Source: Mesorhizobium kowhaii
Lineage (GTDB): Bacteria > Pseudomonadota > Alphaproteobacteria > Rhizobiales > Rhizobiaceae
DNA length: 64,000 bases
Direction: 5' to 3'
Assembly (NCBI RefSeq): GCF_003253745.1
Contig: NZ_MZXV01000076.1
Span: 62,001 to 126,000, forward strand
Shown here in pieces: positions 1 to 8,238 of this stretch. Positions within the stretch are counted from its first letter, which is position 1, and each line of letters starts with the position of its first letter. The notes beneath the pieces are model-generated. The model had not been told where the DNA came from and did no database searches. It saw only the letters and a program-made list of their open reading frames with translations. A program made the translations under genes and the position numbers.

Positions 1-27
1 CCAAAAAAACTTTCGCGACCCCATTGC

Positions 28-85
28 AGTCGCATATTTGCTACTTATGTATCATAAACAGGACTATGATACTGTATTTGCGACT
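28..85. promoter_or_regulatory. Nested inverted repeats upstream of the first gene
   Basis: Two dyads are visible. The inner one is GTATCATA (49-56) and TATGATAC (65-72), perfect over 8 bp with an 8-base spacer. The outer one is AGTCGCA (28-34) and TGCGACT (79-85). Their centres differ by about 4 bases, so they are two sites rather than one hairpin. The region is AT-rich compared with its surroundings and lies 30-90 bases before the first start codon, which fits an operator/promoter. The regulator is unknown. Confidence 0.45.
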
Positions 86-114
86 ATCTCAGCCGAACAC
101 AAAAGGACTCTGAC

Positions 115-333
115 ATGACCATCGACCAAACAACGGCAAACGTGATGACGGCTCTCCTTCGCGAACTCTCTTCTGAGCTGGACCTGCACCACAACGACGA
201 GGAGCTCCATACCCTTGAACCAACCATCAAAACGTTGCGGCGTGCCGCCAAGGTGATGGCGGACGCCGGCTACAAAGCCCCCGAAGTCTACCACCACATC
301 GTTGGGCGTTTCGATCGGATGACTCGCGCCTAA
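115..333 (+). CDS. Hypothetical protein, 72 aa
   Basis: I do not recognise this protein. It is small and acidic in its first half, with a histidine/acidic patch near residues 25-32, and looks mostly helical with no signal peptide or membrane segment. An AAGGA ribosome site lies 8 bases before the ATG. It is followed 62 bases later by another unknown gene on the same strand, and that gene also has an AGGACTCT-type leader, so the two are probably co-expressed. Position near an integrase suggests cargo of a mobile element; that is inference. Confidence 0.6.
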   Translation: MTIDQTTANVMTALLRELSSELDLHHNDEELHTLEPTIKTLRRAAKVMADAGYKAPEVYHHIVGRFDRMTRA

Positions 334-395
334 CATAGCGATCCGACAGCGAAAATTCCACGCCGCCCAACCGCCTCCCCTACAGGACTCTCAAA

Positions 396-1079
396 ATGAC
401 TGAACCGTTCGATCCCTCTATCTCGAGTTCCGACTATCTGGCCTTGGCTCGTAAGCGCCACCAGGCCGGAACATCTAGACTGAACGAGGAGCTGGCCTGG
501 ATGCTGGACGATGAGGCCTACGACTGCGGCCTCAACAAGGAGCACGTCGCCATCCTGATTGACCCTCCCAACTGGAGCTCCGTCGTTCGCGATGAGAGCA
601 GAAAACCCAGGGGCTTCCTGCATGCCCGGATCAATCAGAAGGGCAACGCGGAGATCAACTGGGCGCGCGGCGATCTCGAGATCCTATATGACGAAGACTT
701 TCTGGCCAGGTATGCGGCCGCGGCCCGATCCGCCTACTCGGTCCCATGGCGAGGACTTGGGGAATTGATGTGGTGGAGGGGCTACGAACTGCTGGTCAGC
801 AATGTCACCATTCACAAATCCCCCGCGGCCGCAGCTCTCCTGTATGCCCATGCCGCCCGCCTCAAAGAACTTGCGTCCTTCCTCGGCAAGCACATGACAC
901 TGGTCGGAGCTATGGCACCCGACTTCACCTATGAGGATGGGGAGGTAGCCGCTGCGGACTTGGCGCCGACCATTTCGTCTGACCGGTTGCAGGAGATGAT
1001 CCAGGAGCGCGGCCGCCGAACGACAGTAAGGCTTCGGGAGGCCGTCGAGCGAATGGTGCCGAAGAATGATCCTGAATGA
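396..1079 (+). CDS. Hypothetical protein, 227 aa
   Basis: No family recognised. The protein is soluble, without signal peptide or transmembrane stretch, with a charged helical C-terminus rich in Arg and Glu (about residues 195-227). An AGGA site 9 bases before the ATG supports the start. It follows the 72-aa gene at short distance and probably belongs to the same transcript. No catalytic motif is obvious. It sits inside the putative integrative element whose recombinase ends at 3311. Confidence 0.6.
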   Translation: MTEPFDPSISSSDYLALARKRHQAGTSRLNEELAWMLDDEAYDCGLNKEHVAILIDPPNWSSVVRDESRKPRGFLHARINQKGNAEINWARGDLEILYDEDFLARYAAAARSAYSVPWRGLGELMWWRGYELLVSNVTIHKSPAAAALLYAHAARLKELASFLGKHMTLVGAMAPDFTYEDGEVAAADLAPTISSDRLQEMIQERGRRTTVRLREAVERMVPKNDPE

Positions 1080-1679
1080 ACGCCCGCGCTCTGCGTCCGA
1101 TGAGGTCACGAGCACCGGTCTCCTCCTTCTTCATGCATGCCTACGATCGTTCAATGATCCCCCTCAACGCCCACGCTCGCCCACCGCTCTCGCCGCTCTC
1201 TTCGCATCTGCTGATGGCGCCCTCCAGGAGCCCACAGAGCGTCTCGCGCGTGCCGTCTCCTCCGTCAGAGGGCCGCCTTCGGTCAAGCCATCCAACTGCA
1301 GGCGCGAGGAGCAACGGCACGGCCAGCTGGATTTTCGGCTGGCATCTCTGCCCTGCAACTCGACCGTCGGCCCGAGCGTTTTCGAATTGGCTCAGCGGCC
1401 GGATCTTTCGATCGCCCGCGCACCTGGGCAGGCAGGGGAAGGAGTATACCCTTTTTTGGGCAAAGGACCGGGTGGCGGCGGGTATAGTCCCAACCACGGT
1501 CCGCAGAAAAATTTGTTTTTTCAAGTAATATCACATGCCCGCAGGATGGCCTTCTACTCTTAAAAGTCTCTCTTCCTAGAGTACCTCACATAAGGGCCAT
1601 GGAACTTGGGCATCTACCAAACTAGATCAGGCGTGCGCCAGTATCGAAAGCCTCCTAAAGCCAGGACGTCTCCTGATCT
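1080..1679. other. 600 bp without a convincing gene
   Basis: Several overlapping open frames exist on both strands, but all have unusual composition (Ser, Arg and Pro rich), none has a good ribosome site, and none resembles a known family. An AT-rich patch at about 1505-1570 could hold a promoter for the gene at 1680. The stretch may be non-coding or the remains of former element cargo. Confidence 0.4.
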
Positions 1680-2090
1680 ATGACAAAAAGTATCCTTGAA
1701 AAGGGCAGTCCGCCGGACGACGCTGCGCCGCTTCGGCGGGACATCGCAGCCGGCATTGCGTTCCCTGATGGCACGATGGGGAAAGCCGGTCTCCGCAAGG
1801 AGCGGGATGCGGGACAACTAGCCGAAATGATCGCAGCCCAAAAACGGCCCGCCAGTTGCGCAATCGGAAAATGCCAGATGGTCCGCGAGCGCGGGTGTGA
1901 TCCCGCTACCGCCGCGATAGCCGACGCCGGTAACCCTTACCTAGGCGGTCCTGCTCCCAACCGACCCACGTCGCAGCACCTCAAAGGTTCGTCTAGGGTC
2001 TCATGGGGCCCGTCCCATCTCACCTCCGATCAATGCCGCCCTGTGCGTCGCTTCGCGACCATCGAGGGCTTTGCCCCGATCGGACGGTGA
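1680..2090 (+). CDS. Small integrase-associated protein, possibly decayed
   Basis: The first 45 residues (motifs DIAAGIAFPDGTM and GLRKERDAGQLAEMIA) resemble the N-terminus of small DNA-binding-like proteins often encoded just before rhizobial integrase genes; this is from memory of the family. After about residue 50 the resemblance to an expected HTH core weakens and the tail looks ordinary and low in conservation, so a frameshift or C-terminal decay is possible. It precedes the excisionase-like gene by 7 bases. Function is unproven; a role in element excision or control is inference from position. Confidence 0.4.
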   Translation: MTKSILEKGSPPDDAAPLRRDIAAGIAFPDGTMGKAGLRKERDAGQLAEMIAAQKRPASCAIGKCQMVRERGCDPATAAIADAGNPYLGGPAPNRPTSQHLKGSSRVSWGPSHLTSDQCRPVRRFATIEGFAPIGR

Positions 2091-2097
2091 AGCAACC

Positions 2098-2481
2098 ATG
2101 TCCGAAATTTCGAATTCACAAGCGCCGTCCGATATGCCCTCATGGGCGCCTTCATTCACGACACCGGAAGCACTGGCTCGGCACACCGGCTGGTCCGAAC
2201 GGCGTATCCGAGAGATCGCTCGAAAAACAGGCGCTTGCCGAGTTATTGGCAATCGCATGCTCTTTACCCAATCAGACGTGTACGCCATTCTGGAGGCCAG
2301 TCGACCATGCCCCTCACCCTGTTCAAGCGCGGCAAAATCTATCACTACCGGGGCACCGTTGCCGGTAGGCGGATACGAGGCTCTACGCAAACTGCGGACA
2401 AAAGACGAGCGCTTGAAATCGCGTCGGCCCGAGAAGACCGAGAGTGGAAAAGTCATCACCATGGCCCGGAAACGGTCCTGA
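2098..2481 (+). CDS. Excisionase-like helix-turn-helix protein
   Basis: Predicted protein of 127 aa. Residues about 20-65 form a MerR/excisionase-type winged HTH (TTPEALARHTGWSERRIREI, then an ACRVIGNRMLFTQSDVYAIL segment). Such proteins bend attachment-site DNA and steer the recombinase towards excision. The ATG at 2098 is preferred over an earlier in-frame ATG at 2071 because the domain begins just after it. Its last 175 bases overlap the integrase gene in another frame, so the C-terminal tail (residues about 71-127) is dual-coded. The pair is a typical recombination-directionality unit. Confidence 0.7.
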   Translation: MSEISNSQAPSDMPSWAPSFTTPEALARHTGWSERRIREIARKTGACRVIGNRMLFTQSDVYAILEASRPCPSPCSSAAKSITTGAPLPVGGYEALRKLRTKDERLKSRRPEKTESGKVITMARKRS

Positions 2482-3311
2482 CCTTTGCAGATGCCGCCAT
2501 GCTCTACCGCCGCGCCCAAAAGCCGACGCGCTTCCTTGAAGCTGTAGAAGACTATTGGAAGGACACGCCTGTCAAGCAGATCACAGGCGGCGCGGTGCGC
2601 CAGTCGGCCATCGTCCTGCATCCCAAGGCTTCCGGTGCGACGCGAAATCGACAGGTGATCGTGCCGACGCAGGCTATCATCAACCATGCAGCCGGGCTGG
2701 AGCTTTGCCGCAATCTCAAGGTGGAGCGCTTCCCGGTCGTCACGAAACGCAAGGAGCCCGCGACATGGCCGTGGGTCCAAGCTTTCATGGCGGAAGCCTC
2801 ACCACATCTTGGCGCGCTTGCCTGTTTCATGTTCCTGACTGGTGCCAGGATCAGCGAGGCGCTTTCGTTGCGCTGGGCCGATGTCAGCCTCACAGAGAGG
2901 CGCGCGCTGATAAAGCAGACGAAGATTGGCGACGAGCGCCGCGCCCATCTGCCGCCCGTCCTTGTGGCAGCTATCGCCAATATCCCGAGCAACCGGGAGC
3001 CGGGCGCCAAGGTGTTTCAATACTCCTCTCGGGACACGGCCAAGCCGCTTTGGCGCGCTGCCGTGAAGCGGGCGAAGATCAAGCGTCTTGCCTACCATGC
3101 GTGCCGCCACGGCTTCGCAACAGCCATGCTGCATGCCGGGATAGATCCGATCACGGTGGCGAAGCTTGGGGGATGGAAAGACGCGAAACACGTCTTCACG
3201 ACATACGGGCACGCAATGAGCGACGAAACGCTGGCTGACCGGATAATTGACACGCCAATGGCACGCAGCGATTGGCAAAACGACGAAAAGGCAGTAAAGT
3301 CAAAAGCTTAA
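2307..3311 (+). CDS. Tyrosine recombinase / phage-type integrase
   Basis: Predicted protein of 334 aa, full length for the family. Catalytic residues can be picked out: Arg181 (TGARISEAL), Lys206, His264 and Arg267 (YHACRHGF), Trp290 in the His/Trp position (KLGGW) and nucleophile Tyr300 (TTYGHAM). The start at 2307 (MPLTLFKRGK) matches the usual integrase N-terminus; a longer open frame upstream is only overlap with the excisionase gene. It would catalyse site-specific integration and excision. No tRNA or obvious direct-repeat attachment site is visible beside it, so the element's other end lies outside the window, to the left. Confidence 0.9.
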   Translation: MPLTLFKRGKIYHYRGTVAGRRIRGSTQTADKRRALEIASAREDREWKSHHHGPETVLTFADAAMLYRRAQKPTRFLEAVEDYWKDTPVKQITGGAVRQSAIVLHPKASGATRNRQVIVPTQAIINHAAGLELCRNLKVERFPVVTKRKEPATWPWVQAFMAEASPHLGALACFMFLTGARISEALSLRWADVSLTERRALIKQTKIGDERRAHLPPVLVAAIANIPSNREPGAKVFQYSSRDTAKPLWRAAVKRAKIKRLAYHACRHGFATAMLHAGIDPITVAKLGGWKDAKHVFTTYGHAMSDETLADRIIDTPMARSDWQNDEKAVKSKA

Positions 3312-3452
3312 ATAGGAACGGCAATACCCTCGTTGGGGAGGGGTGGCCCACGGACGGCGATATGCGTTCAGGCTTCGGGCGTCAAGAGGAAAGTTTTTGT
3401 CGTTGGCAGGATACCGGCGATCTGTGATCAGGATGTCGTGACCTCAAACGCA

Positions 3453-3479
3453 AACGGCGGACCGAACAGATCCGCCGTT
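3453..3479 (-). terminator. Terminator of the first Omp gene
   Basis: Perfect 9-bp stem AACGGCGGA / TCCGCCGTT with a 9-base loop. Read leftwards it is followed by a T-rich stretch. It lies 26 bases after the stop codon of the outer membrane protein gene at 3505. Confidence 0.7.
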
Positions 3480-3504
3480 AGTGCTTTCACGCATACCGAG
3501 CCTG

Positions 3505-4278
3505 CTACCAGAGATCGTAGCGCAGCCCGAGCTTGACCTGATGGTTGCTGATCCCCTTGTGAACCGGAAACGAGGTCAGGCTTTCGGCGGTCACATATTC
3601 GGCGTCGGGGGCGGAGAAATACTGATAGCCCAGATCGACGGAAACATTCTTGGACACTTGATAGGCAAGGCCCGCATTCAGCGTGTAGGCCAGGGAGTAC
3701 TTGGTCTTATCATCGTTCTGGACGAAATCGTCGGTGGGATCATCGTTGTCTGTGAAATAGCTCGCCGAGAGCTTGCGCGTGCTGCGGACAACACCGATGC
3801 CTGCGCCGAGATAGGGCGTGATCCCGACATAGGTGCCAAGGTCGACATAGCCGTTGAGCATGCCCGAGAAGGCATAGTTCTTCAGCGATGCTGATGCCAC
3901 GGTGCCCGTTGCCGGCGGTACCACGATCCCCGTATCGTCATAGCTGACGCCGATCTTGTTGCCGGGCAGGTAGCCAAGATTGAGATCGGCACGCAGATAA
4001 TCGTTGAAATGATAGCCGAAGCCGATGCTGGCAAAGATGGGATCTTCCTTGTCGCTGAAGCTCGCCGGCGTGAAAGCGAAATCCTCATTCTCGAAGCTCT
4101 TCTGCGCCAGATAGGAAACATCGCCACGCAGATACCAGCCGGAGCCGACCTCGACCGGCACATAGTCGGGCGCCTGGTCGACATAGACCGGCGGATCGTA
4201 GTCGGCGGCGAATGCGGGTGTCAGCGGCAAGAGGGCAAATGCGCCGAGCGCCAGCGCCATACGCGATGTGAGTGTCAT
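3505..4278 (-). CDS. Outer membrane beta-barrel protein (Omp25/Omp31-like)
   Basis: Predicted precursor of 257 aa. A signal peptide covers about residues 1-24 with cleavage after AFA. The mature part has alternating beta-strand patterns typical of the 8-stranded porin-like family of Rhizobiales (GWYLRGDVSYL near the N-terminus, ITPYLGAGIGV in the middle) and ends in LGLRYDLW with a terminal aromatic residue as needed for BamA recognition. It acts in outer membrane structure. I chose the ATG at 4278 because an upstream in-frame start would place extra residues before the signal peptide. A paralogue follows at 4488 with its own terminator, so each appears to be its own transcript. Confidence 0.85.
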   Translation of the reverse strand: MTLTSRMALALGAFALLPLTPAFAADYDPPVYVDQAPDYVPVEVGSGWYLRGDVSYLAQKSFENEDFAFTPASFSDKEDPIFASIGFGYHFNDYLRADLNLGYLPGNKIGVSYDDTGIVVPPATGTVASASLKNYAFSGMLNGYVDLGTYVGITPYLGAGIGVVRSTRKLSASYFTDNDDPTDDFVQNDDKTKYSLAYTLNAGLAYQVSKNVSVDLGYQYFSAPDAEYVTAESLTSFPVHKGISNHQVKLGLRYDLW

Positions 4279-4438
4279 GGTCCCGACTCCCGAATTTGGC
4301 GCCGCCAGCAATCGCAACGGCAGCCATCGTTTCAAGGAGCATTGTTAACCATAGTGGTTAAGTGCCGGTTAAGGCTAACAGAGCGTTAGCGAATTCATTT
4401 CCGGCGGAAACTTTCTTTGCAAGCGACCCAAACGAAAA

Positions 4439-4460
4439 CCGCCCGGCTGATGCCGGGCGG
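4439..4460 (-). terminator. Terminator of the second Omp gene
   Basis: Perfect 9-bp GC-rich stem CCGCCCGGC / GCCGGGCGG with a 4-base loop, followed leftwards by TTTT (4435-4438). It lies 27 bases after the stop of the gene at 4488. Confidence 0.85.
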
Positions 4461-4487
4461 TTCGCGAATTTTCAAGTATTACAAGTG

Positions 4488-5318
4488 TTACTTGGTGTAG
4501 ACCGGCTCGGGTTCGGGCTGGTAGGCCACCGGCACGGAGCAACCGTTGTTGCCGCCGAACTGATAGCGCAGGCCACCGCGCACCTCGTGGGTGCTGATGC
4601 CACCGTCGAAGCCCGGCCCGGCGCTGCTCGCGTCCCACTCGAACATGCGGCCGCCCTGGATGTGGCTGTAGCGATAACCCGCATCAAGGATCACCTTGTC
4701 CGTCAGGCAGTAGGAAGCACCTGCCATCAGGGCGTAAGCGAAGCGCCAGTTGGACGCTCCGGGGTTGGTCTCGGTGGTGTTCGGGTCGTAGACAGTATCC
4801 CACTTGACATGCGCGCCGCCGATGCCGGCGCCGACATAAGGCGTGATGCCGTGATAGGTGCCGAGATCGACATAGGCATTGGCAAGCAGCAACAGGGCGC
4901 TCATCTTCGACACTTCGGTCGATGTCGTGAGCAGATCCGAGGTGCCGCCATCGAAGTTCGACTTGAACCAGTAGTCGGCGGTCAGGTCCGTACGGAAGTA
5001 ATCGTTGATCTTGTAGCCGACGCCGCCGCCAAGCGAGAAACCGCCCTTGAGCTTGCCGAAATCGAAACTCTTGCTGCCCGGCGTGACCGTACAGTTACAG
5101 GGATCGATGGTGTAAGTCATATAGTCGATGCCGCGCACGGTCGACTTGTGATAATCGATGTCGCCACGAATATACCAGCCGCCGATATCGGCCGGCTGCT
5201 CGTAGACCGGTGGCGGAGCCTCTTCGACCACCGGTTCCGGGATGTCGGCTGCGAAAACCGGCCCGGCCAGCCCTGCGAACAGCGCAGCGAACAGGGCCTT
5301 TCTTGCTGTATTGAACAT
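4488..5318 (-). CDS. Outer membrane beta-barrel protein, paralogue with C-terminal tail
   Basis: Predicted precursor of 276 aa, with a signal peptide to about residue 23 (cleavage after VFA). Barrel motifs match the neighbouring Omp: GGWYIRGDIDY, GITPYVGAGIGG. The last barrel strand (GGLRYQF) is not the end: about 22 residues follow, rich in Pro and Glu and ending PEPVYTK, so the C-terminus lacks the usual final aromatic. The mature N-terminus is also rich in Pro and Glu. The ATG at 5318 is preferred to an upstream GTG at 5327 because AGGGG lies 8 bases before it and would overlap the GTG. A structural role in the outer membrane is inferred from the family. Confidence 0.85.
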   Translation of the reverse strand: MFNTARKALFAALFAGLAGPVFAADIPEPVVEEAPPPVYEQPADIGGWYIRGDIDYHKSTVRGIDYMTYTIDPCNCTVTPGSKSFDFGKLKGGFSLGGGVGYKINDYFRTDLTADYWFKSNFDGGTSDLLTTSTEVSKMSALLLLANAYVDLGTYHGITPYVGAGIGGAHVKWDTVYDPNTTETNPGASNWRFAYALMAGASYCLTDKVILDAGYRYSHIQGGRMFEWDASSAGPGFDGGISTHEVRGGLRYQFGGNNGCSVPVAYQPEPEPVYTK

Positions 5319-5499
5319 GCTTGTCACCCCTAAGACGTTCGGAACGGCGATCGTGTCCGAAATGCGATTTGCTTTCAGTCGTGGATAATGAATTGCAAAG
5401 GTTAAAAGGCGTTTAACCCTGTTGCTTAACCACGAATCTCGAAACTTCGAGGAAGCGGGGCGCGGTTTCCGGAGCCCGGGATCGGCCGCCGGCCAACAA

Positions 5500-5524
5500 A
5501 AAGCCCGCCGGAAGGGCGGGCTTT
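5500..5524 (-). terminator. Terminator of glmM
   Basis: Stem AAAGCCCGCC / GGCGGGCTTT around a short loop, with a T run when read leftwards. It lies about 75 bases after the glmM stop codon. A-T pairs at both bases make it possibly bidirectional. Confidence 0.75.
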
Positions 5525-5597
5525 GCGCGGTGGAGATGCTGCGGCGCGGCGCCTTCCCGGGCGCGCTAGGCGCGACGCCCTTTGGGCGCGCTAGGGA

Positions 5598-6950
5598 TCA
5601 GGCGGCGCTGCGCGTTTCCGAGATGACTTCGACGATGTTGTTGACGACGGCCTCGACCAGTTGTGGGTCGTCGCCCTCGGCCATGACGCGGATCAGTGGC
5701 TCGGTGCCGGATGGCCGGATGACCAGCCGCCCGGCCTTGCCCAGGCGGTGACGGGCGTCTTCGATGGCTGCCTTGACTGGCGCTTCCTCGAGCGGTTTGC
5801 CGCCGGAAATATGGACGTTCTTCAAAAGCTGCGGCACCGGTTCGAATTTCTTCGACAGTTCGCTGACCGGCCGTCCCTGCCGTTTGATGCAGGCCAGCAC
5901 CTGCAGCGCCGAAACGAGGCCGTCGCCGGTGGTCGAGAAGTCCGACAGCACGATATGGCCCGACTGTTCGCCGCCGACATTGAGCCCATGCGCGCGCATA
6001 TGCTCCACGACATAGCGGTCGCCGACCTTGGTGCGGTGCAACTGCAGCTTCATGTCGCCGAGGAAGCGCTCGAGGCCGAGATTGGACATGACCGTCGAAA
6101 CGACGCCGCCGCCGGCAAGCCGCCCGCTCTGGTGCCAGGATTCGGCGATCAGCGCCATGATCTGATCGCCATCGACGATCGCCCCGTTCTCATCGACAAT
6201 GACGACACGGTCGGCATCACCGTCGAGCGCGATGCCGATGTCGGCGCGCACTTCGTGCACCTTCTTCTGCAGACCGGCGGGATGGGTCGAGCCGCATTCC
6301 TTGTTGATGTTGAATCCGTTGGGTTCGACATTGATGGCGACGACTTCGGCGCCCAGTTCCCACAGCGCCTCGGGCGCCACCTTGTAGGCGGCACCATTGG
6401 CGCAATCGACGACGATCCTGAGGCCCGAAAGCGACATCGAGCGCGGCAAGGTGCGCTTGGCGAATTCGATGTAGCGGTCATGCACGCCGTCGACGCGCTT
6501 GGCGCGGCCAAGCCCATCGGAATCGGCGAGCGTCAGTTCGATATCCTTGTCGAGCATGCCCTCGATGCGCTCTTCGATCTCGTCGGAGAGCTTGTAGCCG
6601 TCGGGGCCGAACAGCTTGATGCCGTTGTCGTAATAGGGATTGTGCGAGGCCGAGATCATGACGCCGATATCGGCGCGCAGCGAACGCACCAGCATGGCGA
6701 CCGCTGGCGTCGGGATCGGGCCGAGCAGGAACACGTCCATGCCGGCGGCGCACAGGCCGGACACCATCGCATTCTCGATCATGTAGCCCGAAAGCCTGGT
6801 GTCCTTGCCGAGCACGACGCGATGACGATGACTGCCGCGCTGGAACGAGAGGCCGGCGGCCATGCCGACCCGCATCGCGATTTCAGCGGTCATCGGAAAC
6901 TTGTTGGCGCGCCCGCGAATGCCGTCCGTGCCGAAATAATTCCCTGCCAT
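5598..6950 (-). CDS. glmM: Phosphoglucosamine mutase
   Basis: The 450-aa product converts glucosamine-6-phosphate to glucosamine-1-phosphate for UDP-GlcNAc, the precursor of peptidoglycan and lipid A. The N-terminus FGTDGIRG, phosphoserine loop ISASHNP (Ser102), Mg-binding DGDADR and C-terminal phosphate loop RPSGTEP are all present, so the enzyme looks intact and full length. In many proteobacteria glmM lies next to ftsH or folP. Here ftsH is on the same strand, but 3.5 kb upstream, with other genes in between, so glmM must have its own promoter in the 6951-7318 gap. Confidence 0.95.
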   Translation of the reverse strand: MAGNYFGTDGIRGRANKFPMTAEIAMRVGMAAGLSFQRGSHRHRVVLGKDTRLSGYMIENAMVSGLCAAGMDVFLLGPIPTPAVAMLVRSLRADIGVMISASHNPYYDNGIKLFGPDGYKLSDEIEERIEGMLDKDIELTLADSDGLGRAKRVDGVHDRYIEFAKRTLPRSMSLSGLRIVVDCANGAAYKVAPEALWELGAEVVAINVEPNGFNINKECGSTHPAGLQKKVHEVRADIGIALDGDADRVVIVDENGAIVDGDQIMALIAESWHQSGRLAGGGVVSTVMSNLGLERFLGDMKLQLHRTKVGDRYVVEHMRAHGLNVGGEQSGHIVLSDFSTTGDGLVSALQVLACIKRQGRPVSELSKKFEPVPQLLKNVHISGGKPLEEAPVKAAIEDARHRLGKAGRLVIRPSGTEPLIRVMAEGDDPQLVEAVVNNIVEVISETRSAA

Positions 6951-7318
6951 GCTAACCAGATTCCTCGACAGTTCTTTGCCGGCGCGTCATGCCACAATTG
7001 GCCAGGTCGCCATGATCACATTGTGTGATTATATGTTACCAATCCTTAGAAAATCATTGTTGTGCACTGCACACAACCTGGCTGCAACCCATATGCTGAG
7101 ACTGCCACGCTGCAATATACCAGTCATGCGAGCCTTTCAGTGCGGATGCACCTGGAAAATCTTGCTCTGAATCCAGCAACAGGCAACAATTTCATCACCT
7201 TGTCGGGAGGAGCCAGCTTTCGGCGATATATACGCCACTTAGCATCTGGCGCAACCGGCCGTTGAGCGTTATTGGTTTGCAGGGACGTACCATGGGCTGC
7301 TGCAACGGAGAAAACGCT
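6951..7318. promoter_or_regulatory. Divergent regulatory gap between glmM and the repeat-protein gene
   Basis: No gene is visible in these 368 bases. Two dyads stand out: ATCACA-TTG-TGTGAT (7015-7029), and GTTGTGCACTGCACACAAC (about 7059-7077), which contains TGCACTGCA (7063-7071). The same nine bases, reversed, occur upstream of pyc at 62843-62851. The gap is AT-rich around 7020-7060, suitable for promoters. Which gene each dyad serves cannot be decided from sequence alone. Confidence 0.45.
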
Positions 7319-8164
7319 ATGCTCATCCACCGACTTGCCACTTTGACCGGCCTCGCCGTCGCGACCCTGTTCCTGGCTGCGCCAGCCAACGCGCTGACGA
7401 TGGCCGAGTGCAGCACGAAGTACAACGCCGCCAAGGACGCGGGGACACTTGCCGGGGCGACATGGAACCAGTTCCGCAAGGCGCAGTGCGGCACCGATGC
7501 CGCGGCGACCACCGAAACCAAGCCAGCCGACACCAAGAAGGCAGCCGAAACGAAGCCCGGCAAGGCGGCCAAGGCGACCACCGCTGCGGCTGCCGACAGC
7601 ACGGCCAAGGGGCTGACGGCCAAGGAATGCAGCGCCAAGTACCAGGCTGCGAAAGCAGCCGGGACGCTCAATGGCCAGAAGTGGAACGACTTCCGCAAGG
7701 CCGAATGCGCCGCCGGCGCATCCGCCCCCGCCGACACCAAGCCGGCAACCACCAAGGCCGCCGCGGCTCCCGCCGACAGTGGCGGCAAGGGTCTGAGCAT
7801 GGCCGAATGCAGCACCAAGTATCAGGCTGCCAAGACGGCCAACACGCTGAAAGGCATGAAGTGGAACGACTTCCGCAAGACCGAATGCGGCGCCGCCGCA
7901 TCGGATGACGACACGGTGCCGGCCGCCGACGAGGCAAGTTACACCAAAGAGCCGGCAAAGCCGACGACGGTTGCGCCCAAGGGCGTCACTTTCCCGTCGG
8001 CGATCTCGCCGAAATATGCCAGCGAGACCCCCGGAAAGGGCCGCATGCATACCTGTCTCGACCAGTACTACGCCCTCAAGGACGCAAATGCGCTTGGCGG
8101 TCTGAAGTGGATCCAGAAGGGCGGCGGCTTCTACAGCCTGTGCAACGCCAAGCTGAAGACCTGA
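7319..8164 (+). CDS. Secreted cysteine-repeat protein, four repeats
   Basis: Predicted precursor of 281 aa. A signal peptide covers residues 1-25 (cleavage after ANA). The mature protein holds three nearly identical units of the form ECSxKYxAAK...GxxWNxFRKxEC, each with two cysteines separated by 25 residues, joined by Ala/Thr/Lys-rich linkers, and a fourth diverged unit near the end with 28 residues between cysteines. Pairing of the two cysteines within each unit is plausible in the periplasm. GGAG lies 7 bases before the ATG at 7319, which places the start directly at the signal peptide. Similar proteins of unknown function occur in rhizobia; I cannot assign a role. Confidence 0.75.
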   Translation: MLIHRLATLTGLAVATLFLAAPANALTMAECSTKYNAAKDAGTLAGATWNQFRKAQCGTDAAATTETKPADTKKAAETKPGKAAKATTAAAADSTAKGLTAKECSAKYQAAKAAGTLNGQKWNDFRKAECAAGASAPADTKPATTKAAAAPADSGGKGLSMAECSTKYQAAKTANTLKGMKWNDFRKTECGAAASDDDTVPAADEASYTKEPAKPTTVAPKGVTFPSAISPKYASETPGKGRMHTCLDQYYALKDANALGGLKWIQKGGGFYSLCNAKLKT

Positions 8165-8185
8165 GCGCCACATAGCCAGACAAAC

Positions 8186-8223
8186 AAAAGGCCCGCGAGG
8201 CGTCAGCTTCGCGGGTCTTTTGT
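8186..8223. terminator. Bidirectional terminator
   Basis: An imperfect GC-rich hairpin (GGCCCGCGAGGC against GCTTCGCGGGTC) is flanked by A-rich sequence on the left and TCTTTTG on the right. It sits between the convergent genes ending at 8164 and 8239 and could serve both. Confidence 0.75.
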
Positions 8224-8238
8224 TGCGTTCAAACAGTT

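Noticed and set aside
1066..1563. Open frames in the 1.1-1.6 kb stretch on both strands
   Set aside because: Odd amino acid composition, no good ribosome site, mutual overlap and no recognised motif.
1..3311. Prophage
   Set aside because: Only recombination genes are present; no capsid, tail, portal or lysis gene is seen in the window.
4362..5333. A 323-codon rightward open frame over the second Omp gene
   Set aside because: The leftward frame has a signal peptide, barrel pattern, ribosome site and terminator; the rightward frame has none.
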